From assembly GCA_964628195.1 (NCBI GenBank), contig CAZVPF010000003.1:62001-126000 (forward strand): DNA of 64,000 bases. The letters are read 5' to 3'. Below the pieces are notes generated by a model. That model made no database searches. It saw nothing but the letters and a program-made list of their open reading frames with translations, and had not been told where the DNA came from. Origin of the DNA: CAZVPF01 sp964628195. GTDB lineage: Bacteria; Planctomycetota; Phycisphaerae; Sedimentisphaerales; Anaerohalosphaeraceae. A program made the translations under genes and the position numbers. Below, one piece after another: positions 9,049 to 17,901 of this stretch. The first letter of the stretch is position 1, and every line of letters begins with the position of its first letter.

Positions 9049-11712
9049 ATGGAAGAAAATACAAACGTCCCGATGGAACGCTTTGAGGACATGCAGATTC
9101 TTGACGAGCTCAAGAATTCTTACCTTAATTACGCTATGAGCGTTATTGTCTCGAGGGCCCTGCCGGATGTGCGGGACGGGCTTAAACCGTCCCAGCGGCG
9201 GATACTTGTGGCGATGAACGATCTTAACCTCGGTCCGCGGTCGAAGCATAGAAAATGCGCCAAGATCGTCGGTGACACGAGCGGCAACTATCACCCGCAC
9301 GGTGACCAGGCGACTTACGGAACGCTGGTTCGTATGGGCCAGGACTGGCACATGCGGTATCAGCTTGTCGACCCGCAGGGAAATTTCGGCAGTATCGACG
9401 CGGACCCCCCTGCTGCTATGAGATATACCGAGGCGCGGATGGCGGCGCCTGCTGTGGATATGCTGGAGGATATAACGCGGGATACCGTGGATTTCATGCC
9501 GAACTATGACGAGACTCGCTCGGAGCCTGTTGTGCTGCCGGCGAAGTTTCCGAACCTGCTGGTCAACGGGACCAGCGGCATCGCGGTGGGGATGGCGACG
9601 AATATACCGCCGCACAATGTGTCAGAGGTTTGTGATGCGCTTATGCTGATGATCGAGGACCCGAATTGCGGCTTTAAGGATATAATGGAAAAGCTGCCCG
9701 GCCCGGACTTTCCGACAGGCGGTGTGATATGCGGGCGGAAAGGTATAATGGACGCCTACGTGACCGGCAAGGGACACCTGAAGGTTCGCGGCAAGGCTGA
9801 TATCGAGGAGACCAAAAAGGGCAGGGACCGGATAATTATTACCGAGATACCTTTTATGGTGGTCAAGACGAACATTGTCTCTAAGATCGCCGACTGTGTG
9901 AAGGGCGGGCAGATACCGGAAATATCGGATATCCGTGACGAGTCGGACAGGCGGGGAATGAGGATCGTTGTGGAGCTTAAAAAGGACAGCGACCCGAATG
10001 TTGCGCTTAACAAGCTGTACCGGTACACGCCTTTGCAGTCAACTTTTGCGATAAACAATGTCGCACTGGTCAATAACCGGCCTGAGACGCTGAATATTAA
10101 GCAGATGCTTAAGCTCTACCTCGGACACAGGCGAACCGTTATCAGGAGGCGGACGAGGTATTTGCTTAAGCGTTGCAGGAACAGGGCACATATTCTTGAG
10201 GGCCTGATACTTGCTGTCAGCGATATCGACGATATTATCCAGCTTATTAAAGAATCTCCGGATGCACCTACGGCGAAGCTGAACCTTATGAAAAAGCCGC
10301 TGCGTCTGAGCGAAGGGGCGACGCTGCGAAAGCTGCTGCCGGAGTCTTTTGTTAAAGAACGCATGGAGCATGACCAGTTCCTTACCGGCCCGCAGGCGGA
10401 TGCTATTTTGACGATGCAGCTTCAGAGGCTTACGGGGCTGGAGATAGAAAAACTTGCGAAGGAGTACGCCGAACTGATGGAGCAGATAGAGGGCTATGAG
10501 GCCCTGCTGGCGAATGAGACTATGGTTATGGACGTTATCCGCGAGGACCTTTACGAGATAAAGGAAAAGTACGGGGACGCGAGGAGGACGCGAATAGCGA
10601 TTGACGATGTTGAAGATATTGATATCGAGGACCTTATCGCCGACGAAGAAGTGCTGGTTATGGTAAGTCACGGCGGGTATGTCAAGAGGATGGCTATCGA
10701 TACATATAAGAAGCAGGGCCGAGGCGGTCGAGGCATAATCGGATCGAGCACAAAAGAGGATGACTTTATCGAGCATATGTTCGTGGCGTCGACGCATGAT
10801 TACCTGCTTGTTTTCACGAACAAAGGGATATGCCACTGGCTGAGGGTGTTCGATATACCTTCTATGTCGCGACAAAGCAAGGGCAGGAACATTGTGAACC
10901 TGCTGCAGCTTTCGGGGCAGAAGGTGACGTCGATACTGAGTGTGCGGGACTTTGACGAGAGACAGCTTGTTATGGCCACGCGGAACGGGCTGGTTAAAAA
11001 GACGGTTCTAAGCGCATACGGCAACCCGAGAGCGAACGGGGTAATCGCTGTTAAGCTGGACGAGGACGACGACCTTATCGGTGCGGCGATAACTACAGGC
11101 GCCAACGATATTATACTCGGCACTGCAAACGGGATGGCGATTCGCTTCAGCGAGCAGCAGGTACGTTCGATGGGACGGGTCAGCAGAGGTGTTAGAGGCA
11201 TCAAGCTTCGCGGCGACGACCAGGTTGTGGATATGGTTATACCGGAGGACAGTTCCTCGCTGCTTACTGTTTGCGAGAAAGGGTACGGCAAGCGGACCAG
11301 CCTTGAGGAATACCGCTCGCAGAGTCGCGGCGGGCTTGGGCTTATCGATATAAAGGCGACCAGGCGAAACGGGAAGGTTGTCGCGCTAAAGGCGGTCAGT
11401 GATGACGACGAGGTGATGCTTATTTCGGCACACGGTATGATAATCCGGACAGGGCTGGATGAGGTTCGTGAGATCGGCAGGAACACAGCAGGGGTCAGAC
11501 TTATTCACCTTAAAGGCGAGGATTATCTTGTAGCGGCTGAGAGGCTGCCTGCGGAAGATGAGGCCGCCGAGGCCGTGGAACAGTCGGCGAGCAAGCAGGA
11601 AAATGCCCCGGCAACAGAAGAGATGAATAAGATCGAACCTGTAGACGACGAAGAGCAATATGACGGCGGCGATGAAACACAGGACGATGCGGATATCGGC
11701 GATAATGAATAA
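9049..11712 (+). CDS. gyrA: DNA gyrase subunit A
   Basis: An 887-residue type IIA topoisomerase subunit that breaks and rejoins DNA with the ATPase subunit GyrB, which is not in the window. The start at 9049 follows AAAGGAAG; an upstream in-frame ATG at 8968 sits in the promoter and is rejected. The catalytic tyrosine is in AAMRYTEARM. The C-terminal pinwheel domain contains the GyrA box QGRGGRGI, arguing for gyrase rather than topoisomerase IV. The last 60 or so residues are strongly acidic. In the quinolone pocket, the residues at the E. coli Ser83 and Asp87 positions are Gln and Gly (HGDQATYGT). holA follows after 14 bases. Confidence 0.93.
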   Translation: MEENTNVPMERFEDMQILDELKNSYLNYAMSVIVSRALPDVRDGLKPSQRRILVAMNDLNLGPRSKHRKCAKIVGDTSGNYHPHGDQATYGTLVRMGQDWHMRYQLVDPQGNFGSIDADPPAAMRYTEARMAAPAVDMLEDITRDTVDFMPNYDETRSEPVVLPAKFPNLLVNGTSGIAVGMATNIPPHNVSEVCDALMLMIEDPNCGFKDIMEKLPGPDFPTGGVICGRKGIMDAYVTGKGHLKVRGKADIEETKKGRDRIIITEIPFMVVKTNIVSKIADCVKGGQIPEISDIRDESDRRGMRIVVELKKDSDPNVALNKLYRYTPLQSTFAINNVALVNNRPETLNIKQMLKLYLGHRRTVIRRRTRYLLKRCRNRAHILEGLILAVSDIDDIIQLIKESPDAPTAKLNLMKKPLRLSEGATLRKLLPESFVKERMEHDQFLTGPQADAILTMQLQRLTGLEIEKLAKEYAELMEQIEGYEALLANETMVMDVIREDLYEIKEKYGDARRTRIAIDDVEDIDIEDLIADEEVLVMVSHGGYVKRMAIDTYKKQGRGGRGIIGSSTKEDDFIEHMFVASTHDYLLVFTNKGICHWLRVFDIPSMSRQSKGRNIVNLLQLSGQKVTSILSVRDFDERQLVMATRNGLVKKTVLSAYGNPRANGVIAVKLDEDDDLIGAAITTGANDIILGTANGMAIRFSEQQVRSMGRVSRGVRGIKLRGDDQVVDMVIPEDSSSLLTVCEKGYGKRTSLEEYRSQSRGGLGLIDIKATRRNGKVVALKAVSDDDEVMLISAHGMIIRTGLDEVREIGRNTAGVRLIHLKGEDYLVAAERLPAEDEAAEAVEQSASKQENAPATEEMNKIEPVDDEEQYDGGDETQDDADIGDNE

Positions 11713-11726
11713 ATCGAGCGTTGGTG

Positions 11727-12734
11727 ATGGCAGGTAAGAAAGGGCAGACAAATAAAGGGGGCGACCTTGTTTATGTAATTGCCGGTAAGGAGCCTTTTCT
11801 TGTTTCGTCGGAATGTGAGCGGTTGATAGAGTCGCTGCTGCCGGACGAGGAGGACAGGGGCGTTTCTCTTTATGAGCCGGATATGCTGACTGCGGATTGC
11901 GCGGAGGTGCTTGACGAGCTGAGGACGAAGTCTTTTTTCGCCGCTAAACGTGTGGTGGTATTGAAGGAGGCGGATTCATTCATAAGCGCAAACCGCGGCG
12001 CACTGGAAAGATACTTCGAGAGCCCCAGTGAGAACGGTGTGCTGGTTATGACGGTTTCGACTTGGCAGGGGAATACTCGGCTGGCAAAAATGCTTCCGAC
12101 AGTGGGGACGCTTATAAAGGCAGGAGAACTTAAAAGGCAGCAGCTTCCCGGATTTCTTTCAAACTATGCCAAGCAGAAATATTCACTGGGCTTTTCTGCT
12201 GCGTCGGCGAATATGCTGGTTGAACTTGCCGGTGACGAGCCGGGCAGGCTTTGCAGCGAAGTTGATAAGCTGGCTGCGTATGTGGGCAAAAAGAACAGCA
12301 TCACATCGGAGGATGTTCAGGCTGTTGTCGGGCGAAATCGCATGTTTGGTGTTTTTGAGGTTATAGACGCTATGACAGCCGGTGACGCGGGGACAGCGGT
12401 GTCGAGGCTTCGGAACATGTTCGAGTCGGACAGGTCGGCTGAGTTTAAATCGGTCGGGGCGTTCGCGTATCATTTTCGCAGAATGTTCGAGGCGAAGGTT
12501 ATGCTCGAAAATCGTGTGCCTGCTAACTCGATAGCCGGCAAGCTGCGAATATTTTACAGTATCAAAGACGCCTTTTTCAGGCAGCTTCGGAGTATGAGCC
12601 TGGAACAGATCGGCGAGATCATCGCCGAACTCGGACGCATAGATTACCTGACCAAGACGGGTGGAACCACAACACCGGCTGCCCTTGAGAGGCTTGTCAT
12701 AGAGCTTTGCGCAAGAACTTCAAGTAGTCGCTGA
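11727..12734 (+). CDS. holA: DNA polymerase III subunit delta
   Basis: A 335-residue protein matching the delta subunit of the clamp loader, which opens the sliding clamp during replication. It has the usual N-terminal YVIAGKEPFLVSSE, the TKSFFAAKRVVVLKEAD region and the helical C-terminal collar domain ending in LERLVIELC. The ATG at 11727 is preferred over in-frame TTG and GTG at 11721 and 11724. It follows gyrA by 14 bases and is probably co-transcribed. The length is normal for the family. Confidence 0.85.
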   Translation: MAGKKGQTNKGGDLVYVIAGKEPFLVSSECERLIESLLPDEEDRGVSLYEPDMLTADCAEVLDELRTKSFFAAKRVVVLKEADSFISANRGALERYFESPSENGVLVMTVSTWQGNTRLAKMLPTVGTLIKAGELKRQQLPGFLSNYAKQKYSLGFSAASANMLVELAGDEPGRLCSEVDKLAAYVGKKNSITSEDVQAVVGRNRMFGVFEVIDAMTAGDAGTAVSRLRNMFESDRSAEFKSVGAFAYHFRRMFEAKVMLENRVPANSIAGKLRIFYSIKDAFFRQLRSMSLEQIGEIIAELGRIDYLTKTGGTTTPAALERLVIELCARTSSSR

Positions 12735-12755
12735 ATATCTGAAAATTCAGGCGGG

Positions 12756-13652
12756 CTATTTTATTCCCTGGACGTTTTCACCCATGTGCATAAGGGGCAC
12801 CGGCATTGGGCTGTCGCTGTTGATAAAGTAAATCTTCGCCGCGGGGTCCTTCGACATCTGCTTGAGCGTCTCGAGGGCCTGTATCCTGATATATGCAGGG
12901 TTCTGGGCGATTGATTCGTTTATCTTCTGTATCTCGTAGGCCTGTGCGTCGGCGAGCAGTTTTCTTTTGGCGGCTTCCTGCTCTGCGGCCTGCTTTTCGG
13001 CCTCGGCCTGGGCGATTTTCTGCTGCTGCTCTGTGCGGTATCTCTCGAGCTCGGCTTTTTGCTTCTCGACTTCCTGCTCACGTTCCTTCTTTGTTTCGAT
13101 AGCACGGGTGATAAAACTTGGCAGGCGTATTTCGCGAATCAGCACCTCTTCGACAGTTATTCCTTTTGGTTCGAGGTATGTTTTGAGGCCGCTGGTGAGG
13201 TTGGCCTGGAGATTCTGCTGGGTTTTTTCGGTGAAGAAATCCTCGGCCCGCTCGATGGTCTTTCCGAGCTCCCTGAGCAGTGACCTTAATTTTGGCTTCA
13301 AGTGGACCTCGAGCATGTCATCGGCTGTTCCGGTTCCCTGGAGAATCCTTGCGGCCATATCCTTGTTGATTCGGTACTGGACGGACACGTCGATCTCGGT
13401 GGTAAGCTGGTCCTGGCTCGGGACGTTGGCGGTTTCCTTGTGACTTTTCTGCCTGGCGTCGTATGTGTGCCATTTGAAAAGCGGATTTACGGGGAAATGC
13501 AGACCTTCCGAGTATGTGTCTTCCTGCACCTTGCCGAACAGGGTTGCGACTCCGACGTGGCCTGCCTCTATGGTCTTGAAAAGCATTGTTCCTAAAGACA
13601 GAATAATAATTAGAATAATCGCAATTGTGATTAGAGGCGCATACCTGTTCAT
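12756..13652 (-). CDS. hflC: SPFH/prohibitin-domain membrane protein, HflC-like
   Basis: A 298-residue protein with one N-terminal membrane helix (about residues 5-27), an SPFH domain (GHVGVATLFGKVQEDTYSEG onward) and a long Glu/Lys/Gln-rich coiled coil (about 190-245). In E. coli HflC works with HflK to regulate FtsH at the membrane; no hflK is adjacent, so it could also be a stand-alone prohibitin/stomatin-like protein. The ATG follows AAAGGAC on the minus strand, and TATAAT lies upstream (complement of 13701-13706). It is convergent with holA. Confidence 0.78.
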   Translation of the reverse strand: MNRYAPLITIAIILIIILSLGTMLFKTIEAGHVGVATLFGKVQEDTYSEGLHFPVNPLFKWHTYDARQKSHKETANVPSQDQLTTEIDVSVQYRINKDMAARILQGTGTADDMLEVHLKPKLRSLLRELGKTIERAEDFFTEKTQQNLQANLTSGLKTYLEPKGITVEEVLIREIRLPSFITRAIETKKEREQEVEKQKAELERYRTEQQQKIAQAEAEKQAAEQEAAKRKLLADAQAYEIQKINESIAQNPAYIRIQALETLKQMSKDPAAKIYFINSDSPMPVPLMHMGENVQGIK

Positions 13653-13730
13653 GTCCGAGTCCTTTCAAAAAATAAAGCAATTTCAATATCTCAAAACTGC
13701 ATTATAAAGGCCCGGATCAAATTATGAAAA

Positions 13731-13766
13731 TAAAAAAAGCCCGGACATTGATAAAACGCCCGGGCT
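13731..13766 (-). terminator. rho-independent terminator of the chemoreceptor gene
   Basis: On the minus strand AGCCCGG and CCGGGCT pair in a perfect 7-bp stem around a 15-base loop, followed directly by a run of seven T. It lies 20 bases after the chemoreceptor stop codon. Confidence 0.8.
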
Positions 13767-13787
13767 GTTATTTAATTCAGAAAACAA

Positions 13788-15779
13788 TCAGCCGTTGAAA
13801 CTGTCAAATTGGGAGCTGTCAGTTGTATGTGCGGTTGTTTCCTGCTGAGACTGCTGGCCATTGGAGCCTGCTATATGGTGGAATACGTGATCGGACTGCT
13901 GCAGATTTTGCGACTTTGACTGCTTTTTGCTTTTGCCGGTTGTCTGCTGAGTGCTGATCTGATTGCTGTTGTTGGCACCTTTTACCAGGCCTATAAGGTC
14001 CTGGACAACGGTGTTCATCTGCTCTGCCTGTGCGCTCAATTCCTCGGAAGCGCTTGCGCTTTCCTCGGCGTTGGCGGCGTTTTGCTGGGTGACCTTGTCC
14101 ATCTGTGAAACAGCGGTGTTGACCTGGTCGATACCCTGTGCCTGCTCCTGTGAAGCGGCTGCGATCTCACCGACCAGCTCGCTTGTTTTGCTGATCGACT
14201 GGACGATGTTTTCGAGAACCTTGCCAACTTCCTCGGAAATTGAGACACCGTTTTGAGCATTCTTTACAGACTCTTCGATCATCTCGGAAGTGTTCTTTGC
14301 GGCTTCTGCTGAACGCATTGCGAGGTTACGAACTTCCTCTGCCACAACAGCAAAGCCTTTGCCTGCCTCGCCTGCACGTGCCGCTTCGACCGCTGCATTT
14401 AGAGCGAGAAGGTTTGTCTGGAAAGCGATCTCGTCGATAACCTTGATGATCTTGGCTGTTTCATCGGAAGATTTCTGTATTTCCTGGATAGCCTGGTTCA
14501 TCTTATCCATCGACTGTGTGCCGTCGTTAGCGGCCTTTTGTGCCTCGCCGGAGAGAGTGTTGGCCTGTTGAGCATTTTCGGCATTTTTCTTGGTCATAGA
14601 AGACATTTCTTCAAGGCTCGAAGATGTTTCCTCAAGACCCGCTGCCTGCTCGGTAGCGCCTTCTGCGAGTGACTGCGATGCGCTGCTGACCTGGCCCGAT
14701 GCGCTTGCGACCTGCTCGGCGCCTTCAGTGAGGTCGGCAATAATCCTGTTAATAGGCTTGGTTATGCTTCTGGTTATGTAGATAGCTATGACAACGCCGA
14801 CTATCAAGGCTGTTATCAGCCCGCTTATCATAATTGTAGACGCTGCGGACAGGGCCGAGACCGCGCCTTTGGCTATCTCGTCAGTTTGAGTGATACCGGC
14901 ATTCGCTGTTTCCTGGGCGCCCTGGAGAACGAGTTCACCGGCAGTTCCTCTTTCTTCGCCAATTCTGCGGAGTTCTTTCCATGTATCGAGAAGGGAAAGC
15001 ATGGCTGTTTTATAGTTGTTTGCCGCAGTTTCGGTATTGTCGATTCTCTCAATATCAACTTCGAGACGTGTTATCTTGCGTAAGTCGGTAAACTTTTGCT
15101 GCATAACTTCGAAATTGCTCTTGGCGTCTTCGATTATCTGGGGGTCTCTCATAGCCTGAGATTTGAAACAAGCAACTCTTGTCCAGTTGCCCACGTCAAT
15201 AATGTCATTAACAATGGTTATCTTTTCCAGCCTTTCCTTAAGTGCAGCAGCGTCTGCGCCTTCCTGTATTTCCTGAGTCATTTTCTTGTTCTGACCTTCA
15301 AGGAAGTCTGCGCAGTTGCTCATATATTGCGCGGCAGCTTCGTCAAGCTGATTACGAAGGCCATTCAACTTATTATTCGCTTCGACTGTCTGCTTTACGA
15401 GGTCCTCGTATTTATTGACATTAGCTTCAACTTCGCCTACAGCGCCTTTAAGCTTGACAAGGTTTTTCGACCTGTCGGCGAGATCCTTGCATTCATTAAG
15501 CCAGTGTTTTACCTGCTTTAAATTCTCAATGCCTTCATTGTAGTACTTTTCCTGCTCGCTAAGACCGTACCCTCTCATACCGTACATTGTCAAAAGCGAG
15601 TATCTCTCGACACTGTTGGCCATCTGGACTTCGGGAACATATTCATGGGCGAGTTTCTTGGAATCACTCTCGACGTGCTTCATATTGTAGACCGCCAGAC
15701 CACCTAAAACACAGGCGATGAGGATAAGCAGTCCGAAACCCATTCCGATCTTAGCTCCCAGCTTCATGTTCTTAAACAT
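13788..15779 (-). CDS. methyl-accepting chemotaxis protein
   Basis: A 663-residue chemoreceptor. A membrane helix at about 10-30 and a second at about 308-332 flank a helical periplasmic sensor domain of the four-helix-bundle type. A HAMP segment (ITRSITKPINRIIADL) and a long coiled-coil signalling domain follow, with the conserved tip IDEIAFQTNLLALNAAVEAA that contacts CheA and CheW. The C-terminal 60 residues are rich in Gln, Ser and Thr and carry no CheR-docking NWETF-like pentapeptide. AAAGGAGAG precedes the ATG on the minus strand. A CheW gene lies 20 kb away; no CheA, CheR or CheB is in the window. The ligand is unknown. Confidence 0.92.
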   Translation of the reverse strand: MFKNMKLGAKIGMGFGLLILIACVLGGLAVYNMKHVESDSKKLAHEYVPEVQMANSVERYSLLTMYGMRGYGLSEQEKYYNEGIENLKQVKHWLNECKDLADRSKNLVKLKGAVGEVEANVNKYEDLVKQTVEANNKLNGLRNQLDEAAAQYMSNCADFLEGQNKKMTQEIQEGADAAALKERLEKITIVNDIIDVGNWTRVACFKSQAMRDPQIIEDAKSNFEVMQQKFTDLRKITRLEVDIERIDNTETAANNYKTAMLSLLDTWKELRRIGEERGTAGELVLQGAQETANAGITQTDEIAKGAVSALSAASTIMISGLITALIVGVVIAIYITRSITKPINRIIADLTEGAEQVASASGQVSSASQSLAEGATEQAAGLEETSSSLEEMSSMTKKNAENAQQANTLSGEAQKAANDGTQSMDKMNQAIQEIQKSSDETAKIIKVIDEIAFQTNLLALNAAVEAARAGEAGKGFAVVAEEVRNLAMRSAEAAKNTSEMIEESVKNAQNGVSISEEVGKVLENIVQSISKTSELVGEIAAASQEQAQGIDQVNTAVSQMDKVTQQNAANAEESASASEELSAQAEQMNTVVQDLIGLVKGANNSNQISTQQTTGKSKKQSKSQNLQQSDHVFHHIAGSNGQQSQQETTAHTTDSSQFDSFNG

Positions 15780-15902
15780 TTTGCGCTCTCCTTTTTCAAA
15801 TAATTTTTTTTGTTTGATTTCATGTTCTTGCCGCTATAATGAATAATATCGAATAAAGTGACCTGCTAATTCAGAGGAAAATATTTAGTAAAATACTACA
15901 TC

Positions 15903-15918
15903 GTAAAACGGGTTTTAC
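15903..15918. repeat. 16-bp palindrome between chemoreceptor and XRE-cupin genes
   Basis: GTAAAAC-GG-GTTTTAC is a perfect inverted repeat in the 247-base divergent gap. Its size and place suit a regulator binding site, perhaps for the adjacent XRE-cupin protein (inference). Confidence 0.45.
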
Positions 15919-16026
15919 AAAAAGCCCAAAAAAACTACTTAAAACGTAGGAAATGCTGCGATTGTAAAAAAAAATTAATAGTTTCCCTGATAACATATTT
16001 GCGGGGGCAGGCGGGAGGTCCGATAT

Positions 16027-16626
16027 ATGAATAGTGACTATGATTTTTCTGTAATAAATGTTCTCAGACGGAAGCTTAACCTTACACTTCAGAAGCTCGC
16101 AGAGGAGGCGGGGCTGACTTATCCGACGGTCGAAACCATCGAAGCGAATAAAACAGTTCCTTCGCTGCGGACGCTTGACGCGCTTGCGGGAGCTTTGCAG
16201 ATTTCCACGAGCAACCTGATCGCCCTTGCCGAGAGGAGGCTGGTGCAGAAAAGGAAGGCGAAGAATATACAGGACGTCGTGCCAGCGGTCAAGACCGAGG
16301 GGGTAGCCAGTTCAATGGTGGTGTCTTTCGACAAGGCCAAGATACTGCGGGTGAAACTTAAAAAAGACGAGACATTTCATCTTACCGAACTGCACGAGGA
16401 TACTAACGAATTCTGCTACGTGCTGAAAGGAGCCATTAATATCCACATCGACAAACAAACCTTCGGCCTGGATGAGAACGAGACATTGCTTTTCGACGGG
16501 GTGTTCGATCATTACTACGTTGCGAAGGAGGACAGTGAGTTTATGGCTGTTCATATACCGAAGGACAACCGGATAATTGAAACGCTGCTGAGCTCGGATA
16601 ATTTCTCGGATATGTTTTCGGCATGA
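16027..16626 (+). CDS. XRE-family regulator with cupin domain
   Basis: A 199-residue two-domain regulator: an N-terminal helix-turn-helix (about residues 8-65, including EEAGLTYPTVETIEANKTVP) and a C-terminal double-stranded beta-helix cupin (about 110-190, with HEDTNEFCYVLKGAINI and FDHYYVAKEDSEF). Such proteins usually repress a neighbouring operon in response to a small molecule bound by the cupin. GGGAGGT lies 8 bases before the ATG. It is divergent from the chemoreceptor and shares with it a gap containing a 16-bp palindrome. Target and ligand are unknown. Confidence 0.85.
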   Translation: MNSDYDFSVINVLRRKLNLTLQKLAEEAGLTYPTVETIEANKTVPSLRTLDALAGALQISTSNLIALAERRLVQKRKAKNIQDVVPAVKTEGVASSMVVSFDKAKILRVKLKKDETFHLTELHEDTNEFCYVLKGAINIHIDKQTFGLDENETLLFDGVFDHYYVAKEDSEFMAVHIPKDNRIIETLLSSDNFSDMFSA

Positions 16627-16663
16627 AGCGGACAGATGTACTTTCAATAAGCAGGCAAGCAAT

Positions 16664-16713
16664 AAAAAAGGGACAGCCCGGCGGTTTGGAGTGATTCGGC
16701 TGCCCCCCTTTTT
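16664..16713. terminator. probable bidirectional terminator
   Basis: CAGCC pairs with GGCTG, extended by GGG/CCC pairs with mismatches and flanked by an A-run on the left and a T-run on the right. It lies between the convergent XRE-cupin and small heat-shock genes and could serve both. Confidence 0.55.
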
Positions 16714-16744
16714 CGGAATGGTTTAGCAAACTTACTGCAATTTC

Positions 16745-17122
16745 TTATGTTGCAGCGATTTCGATCTTCCTGGGCTTTACCTGTTCGGACTTGGCAATGC
16801 TCAGGTGCAGCACGCCGTTGTTCATCTTCGCGGTAATATTCGAGGTATCGAGGTCTTCGCTCAGGTTAAATTCCCGGTGAAAGTCGCCGTACTCAGCCTC
16901 GGTGTAAACCGCGCTGCCTTCAAGTTTGCCTCGTTTTCCATGCAGCACGAGCGAGTTGCGTTCGACGTTTATGTCAACGTCTTCTTTAGCGACACCGGGC
17001 ATATCGACCTGCATCTCGATAGCTTCCTCGGTTTCCCAGATATCCACAGCGGGAATGTAGAAATTGTCCTGCTGCTGTTTTCTCGTGACATCCGACTGTT
17101 TTGTTTTTTCTATGCCTGCCAT
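16745..17122 (-). CDS. Hsp20 small heat-shock protein (second of pair)
   Basis: A 125-residue alpha-crystallin-domain chaperone that would hold unfolded proteins without ATP. The domain runs from about residue 22 to 115 (WETEEAIEMQVDMPGVAKED, then NGVLHLSIAKSE). It lacks a clear C-terminal I-x-I tail motif. AGGGAGGTG precedes the ATG. It lies 18 bases after the first hsp20 gene and is probably in the same sigma-54-driven operon. Confidence 0.9.
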   Translation of the reverse strand: MAGIEKTKQSDVTRKQQQDNFYIPAVDIWETEEAIEMQVDMPGVAKEDVDINVERNSLVLHGKRGKLEGSAVYTEAEYGDFHREFNLSEDLDTSNITAKMNNGVLHLSIAKSEQVKPRKIEIAAT

Positions 17123-17140
17123 GATTGTTCACCTCCCTTG

Positions 17141-17578
17141 TTAATCAGCTTTAACTGTTATCTTTTTGGGTTCTGTTTTTCTGGCCTTGGGCATAGTTAC
17201 CGTCAGCACACCGTTTTTAAGTTCGGCTGTGACCTTGGCTGGGTCGACCTTCTCACCGAGCGTGATAGTTCGTTTGAACTGACCTGCGGGTCTTTCCCTG
17301 CGGTAATACCTGTGGCCGTTTTTCTTATCGGCATCTCTGCTGCCGGTAAGGGTAACGGTGTTTTCGACGACATTGAGATCGATATCTTTGCCGTCTACTC
17401 CTGGCAGGTCCGCAACCATAATAATATCGTCGCCCCTGTCGTAGAGACTTACCGCAGGCAGGGTTCCGGTGGGCACTGTCCGCAGGCCGGAAGGACCGGC
17501 GAAAGCTCCGAACAGCCTGTTCATCTCATCGAACGCCTTGTCGATATCCCATAATCCGTATCTTCTGCTTAGTAACAT
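17141..17578 (-). CDS. Hsp20 small heat-shock protein (first of pair)
   Basis: A 145-residue alpha-crystallin-domain protein. It starts with a typical N-terminal arm (YGLWDIDKAFDEMNRLFGAF), then the core domain with ADLPGVDGKDIDLNVVENTV and ELKNGVLTVTMPKA. AGGAGGTG lies 6 bases before the ATG. A GCTAT/ATAGC inverted repeat sits directly upstream of that ribosome site, and a sigma-54 promoter lies about 85 bases upstream of the start. Confidence 0.92.
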   Translation of the reverse strand: MLLSRRYGLWDIDKAFDEMNRLFGAFAGPSGLRTVPTGTLPAVSLYDRGDDIIMVADLPGVDGKDIDLNVVENTVTLTGSRDADKKNGHRYYRRERPAGQFKRTITLGEKVDPAKVTAELKNGVLTVTMPKARKTEPKKITVKAD

Positions 17579-17591
17579 TTTTACACCTCCT

Positions 17592-17605
17592 GCTATATAA
17601 ATAGC
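17592..17605 (-). promoter_or_regulatory. small inverted repeat next to the hsp20 ribosome-binding site
   Basis: GCTAT and ATAGC pair around a 4-base loop and end immediately before AGGAGGTG on the minus strand. In the mRNA this weak hairpin would abut the ribosome site. It could affect translation with temperature, but the stem is only 5 bp and AT-rich. Confidence 0.35.
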
Positions 17606-17663
17606 TTCTAAAATTTGTTTTATTGACTTTTAATTACTTTCAATTAACTCGTAAATATTAAAT

Positions 17664-17680
17664 TGCAAACACCGTGCCAA
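17664..17680 (-). promoter_or_regulatory. sigma-54 (RpoN) promoter of the hsp20 operon
   Basis: The minus strand reads TTGGCACGGTGTTTGCA, which fits the sigma-54 consensus YTGGCACGrNNNTTGCW at every fixed position. Transcription would start near 17653, giving a leader of about 75 bases. No CIRCE element is seen. The rest of the 323-base gap (17579-17901) holds a CTGTC/GACAG inverted repeat at 17779-17793 that could be an activator site. Confidence 0.8.
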
Positions 17681-17901
17681 CAACGAAGGGAGAGTGATTT
17701 TTTTCTATAAAGCCTTGCCTGCTATAAGTTTACGAAATAAATGTTGCGTGGCGATTTATTTTCATTCTACACAGCGGCCTGTCATTTCGACAGTGTTATG
17801 AATGCATGAAGATGTTGTATATAAGTGTTAACAGGGGTATTGTTTAGATGTATAACACCAGGTTTACAGATGAGATAAGTTAAGGTCAGTGCTGTTGTTA
17901 T

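Noticed and set aside
17579..17901. CIRCE/HrcA element before hsp20
   Set aside because: No TTAGCACTC-N9-GAGTGCTAA-like repeat is present.
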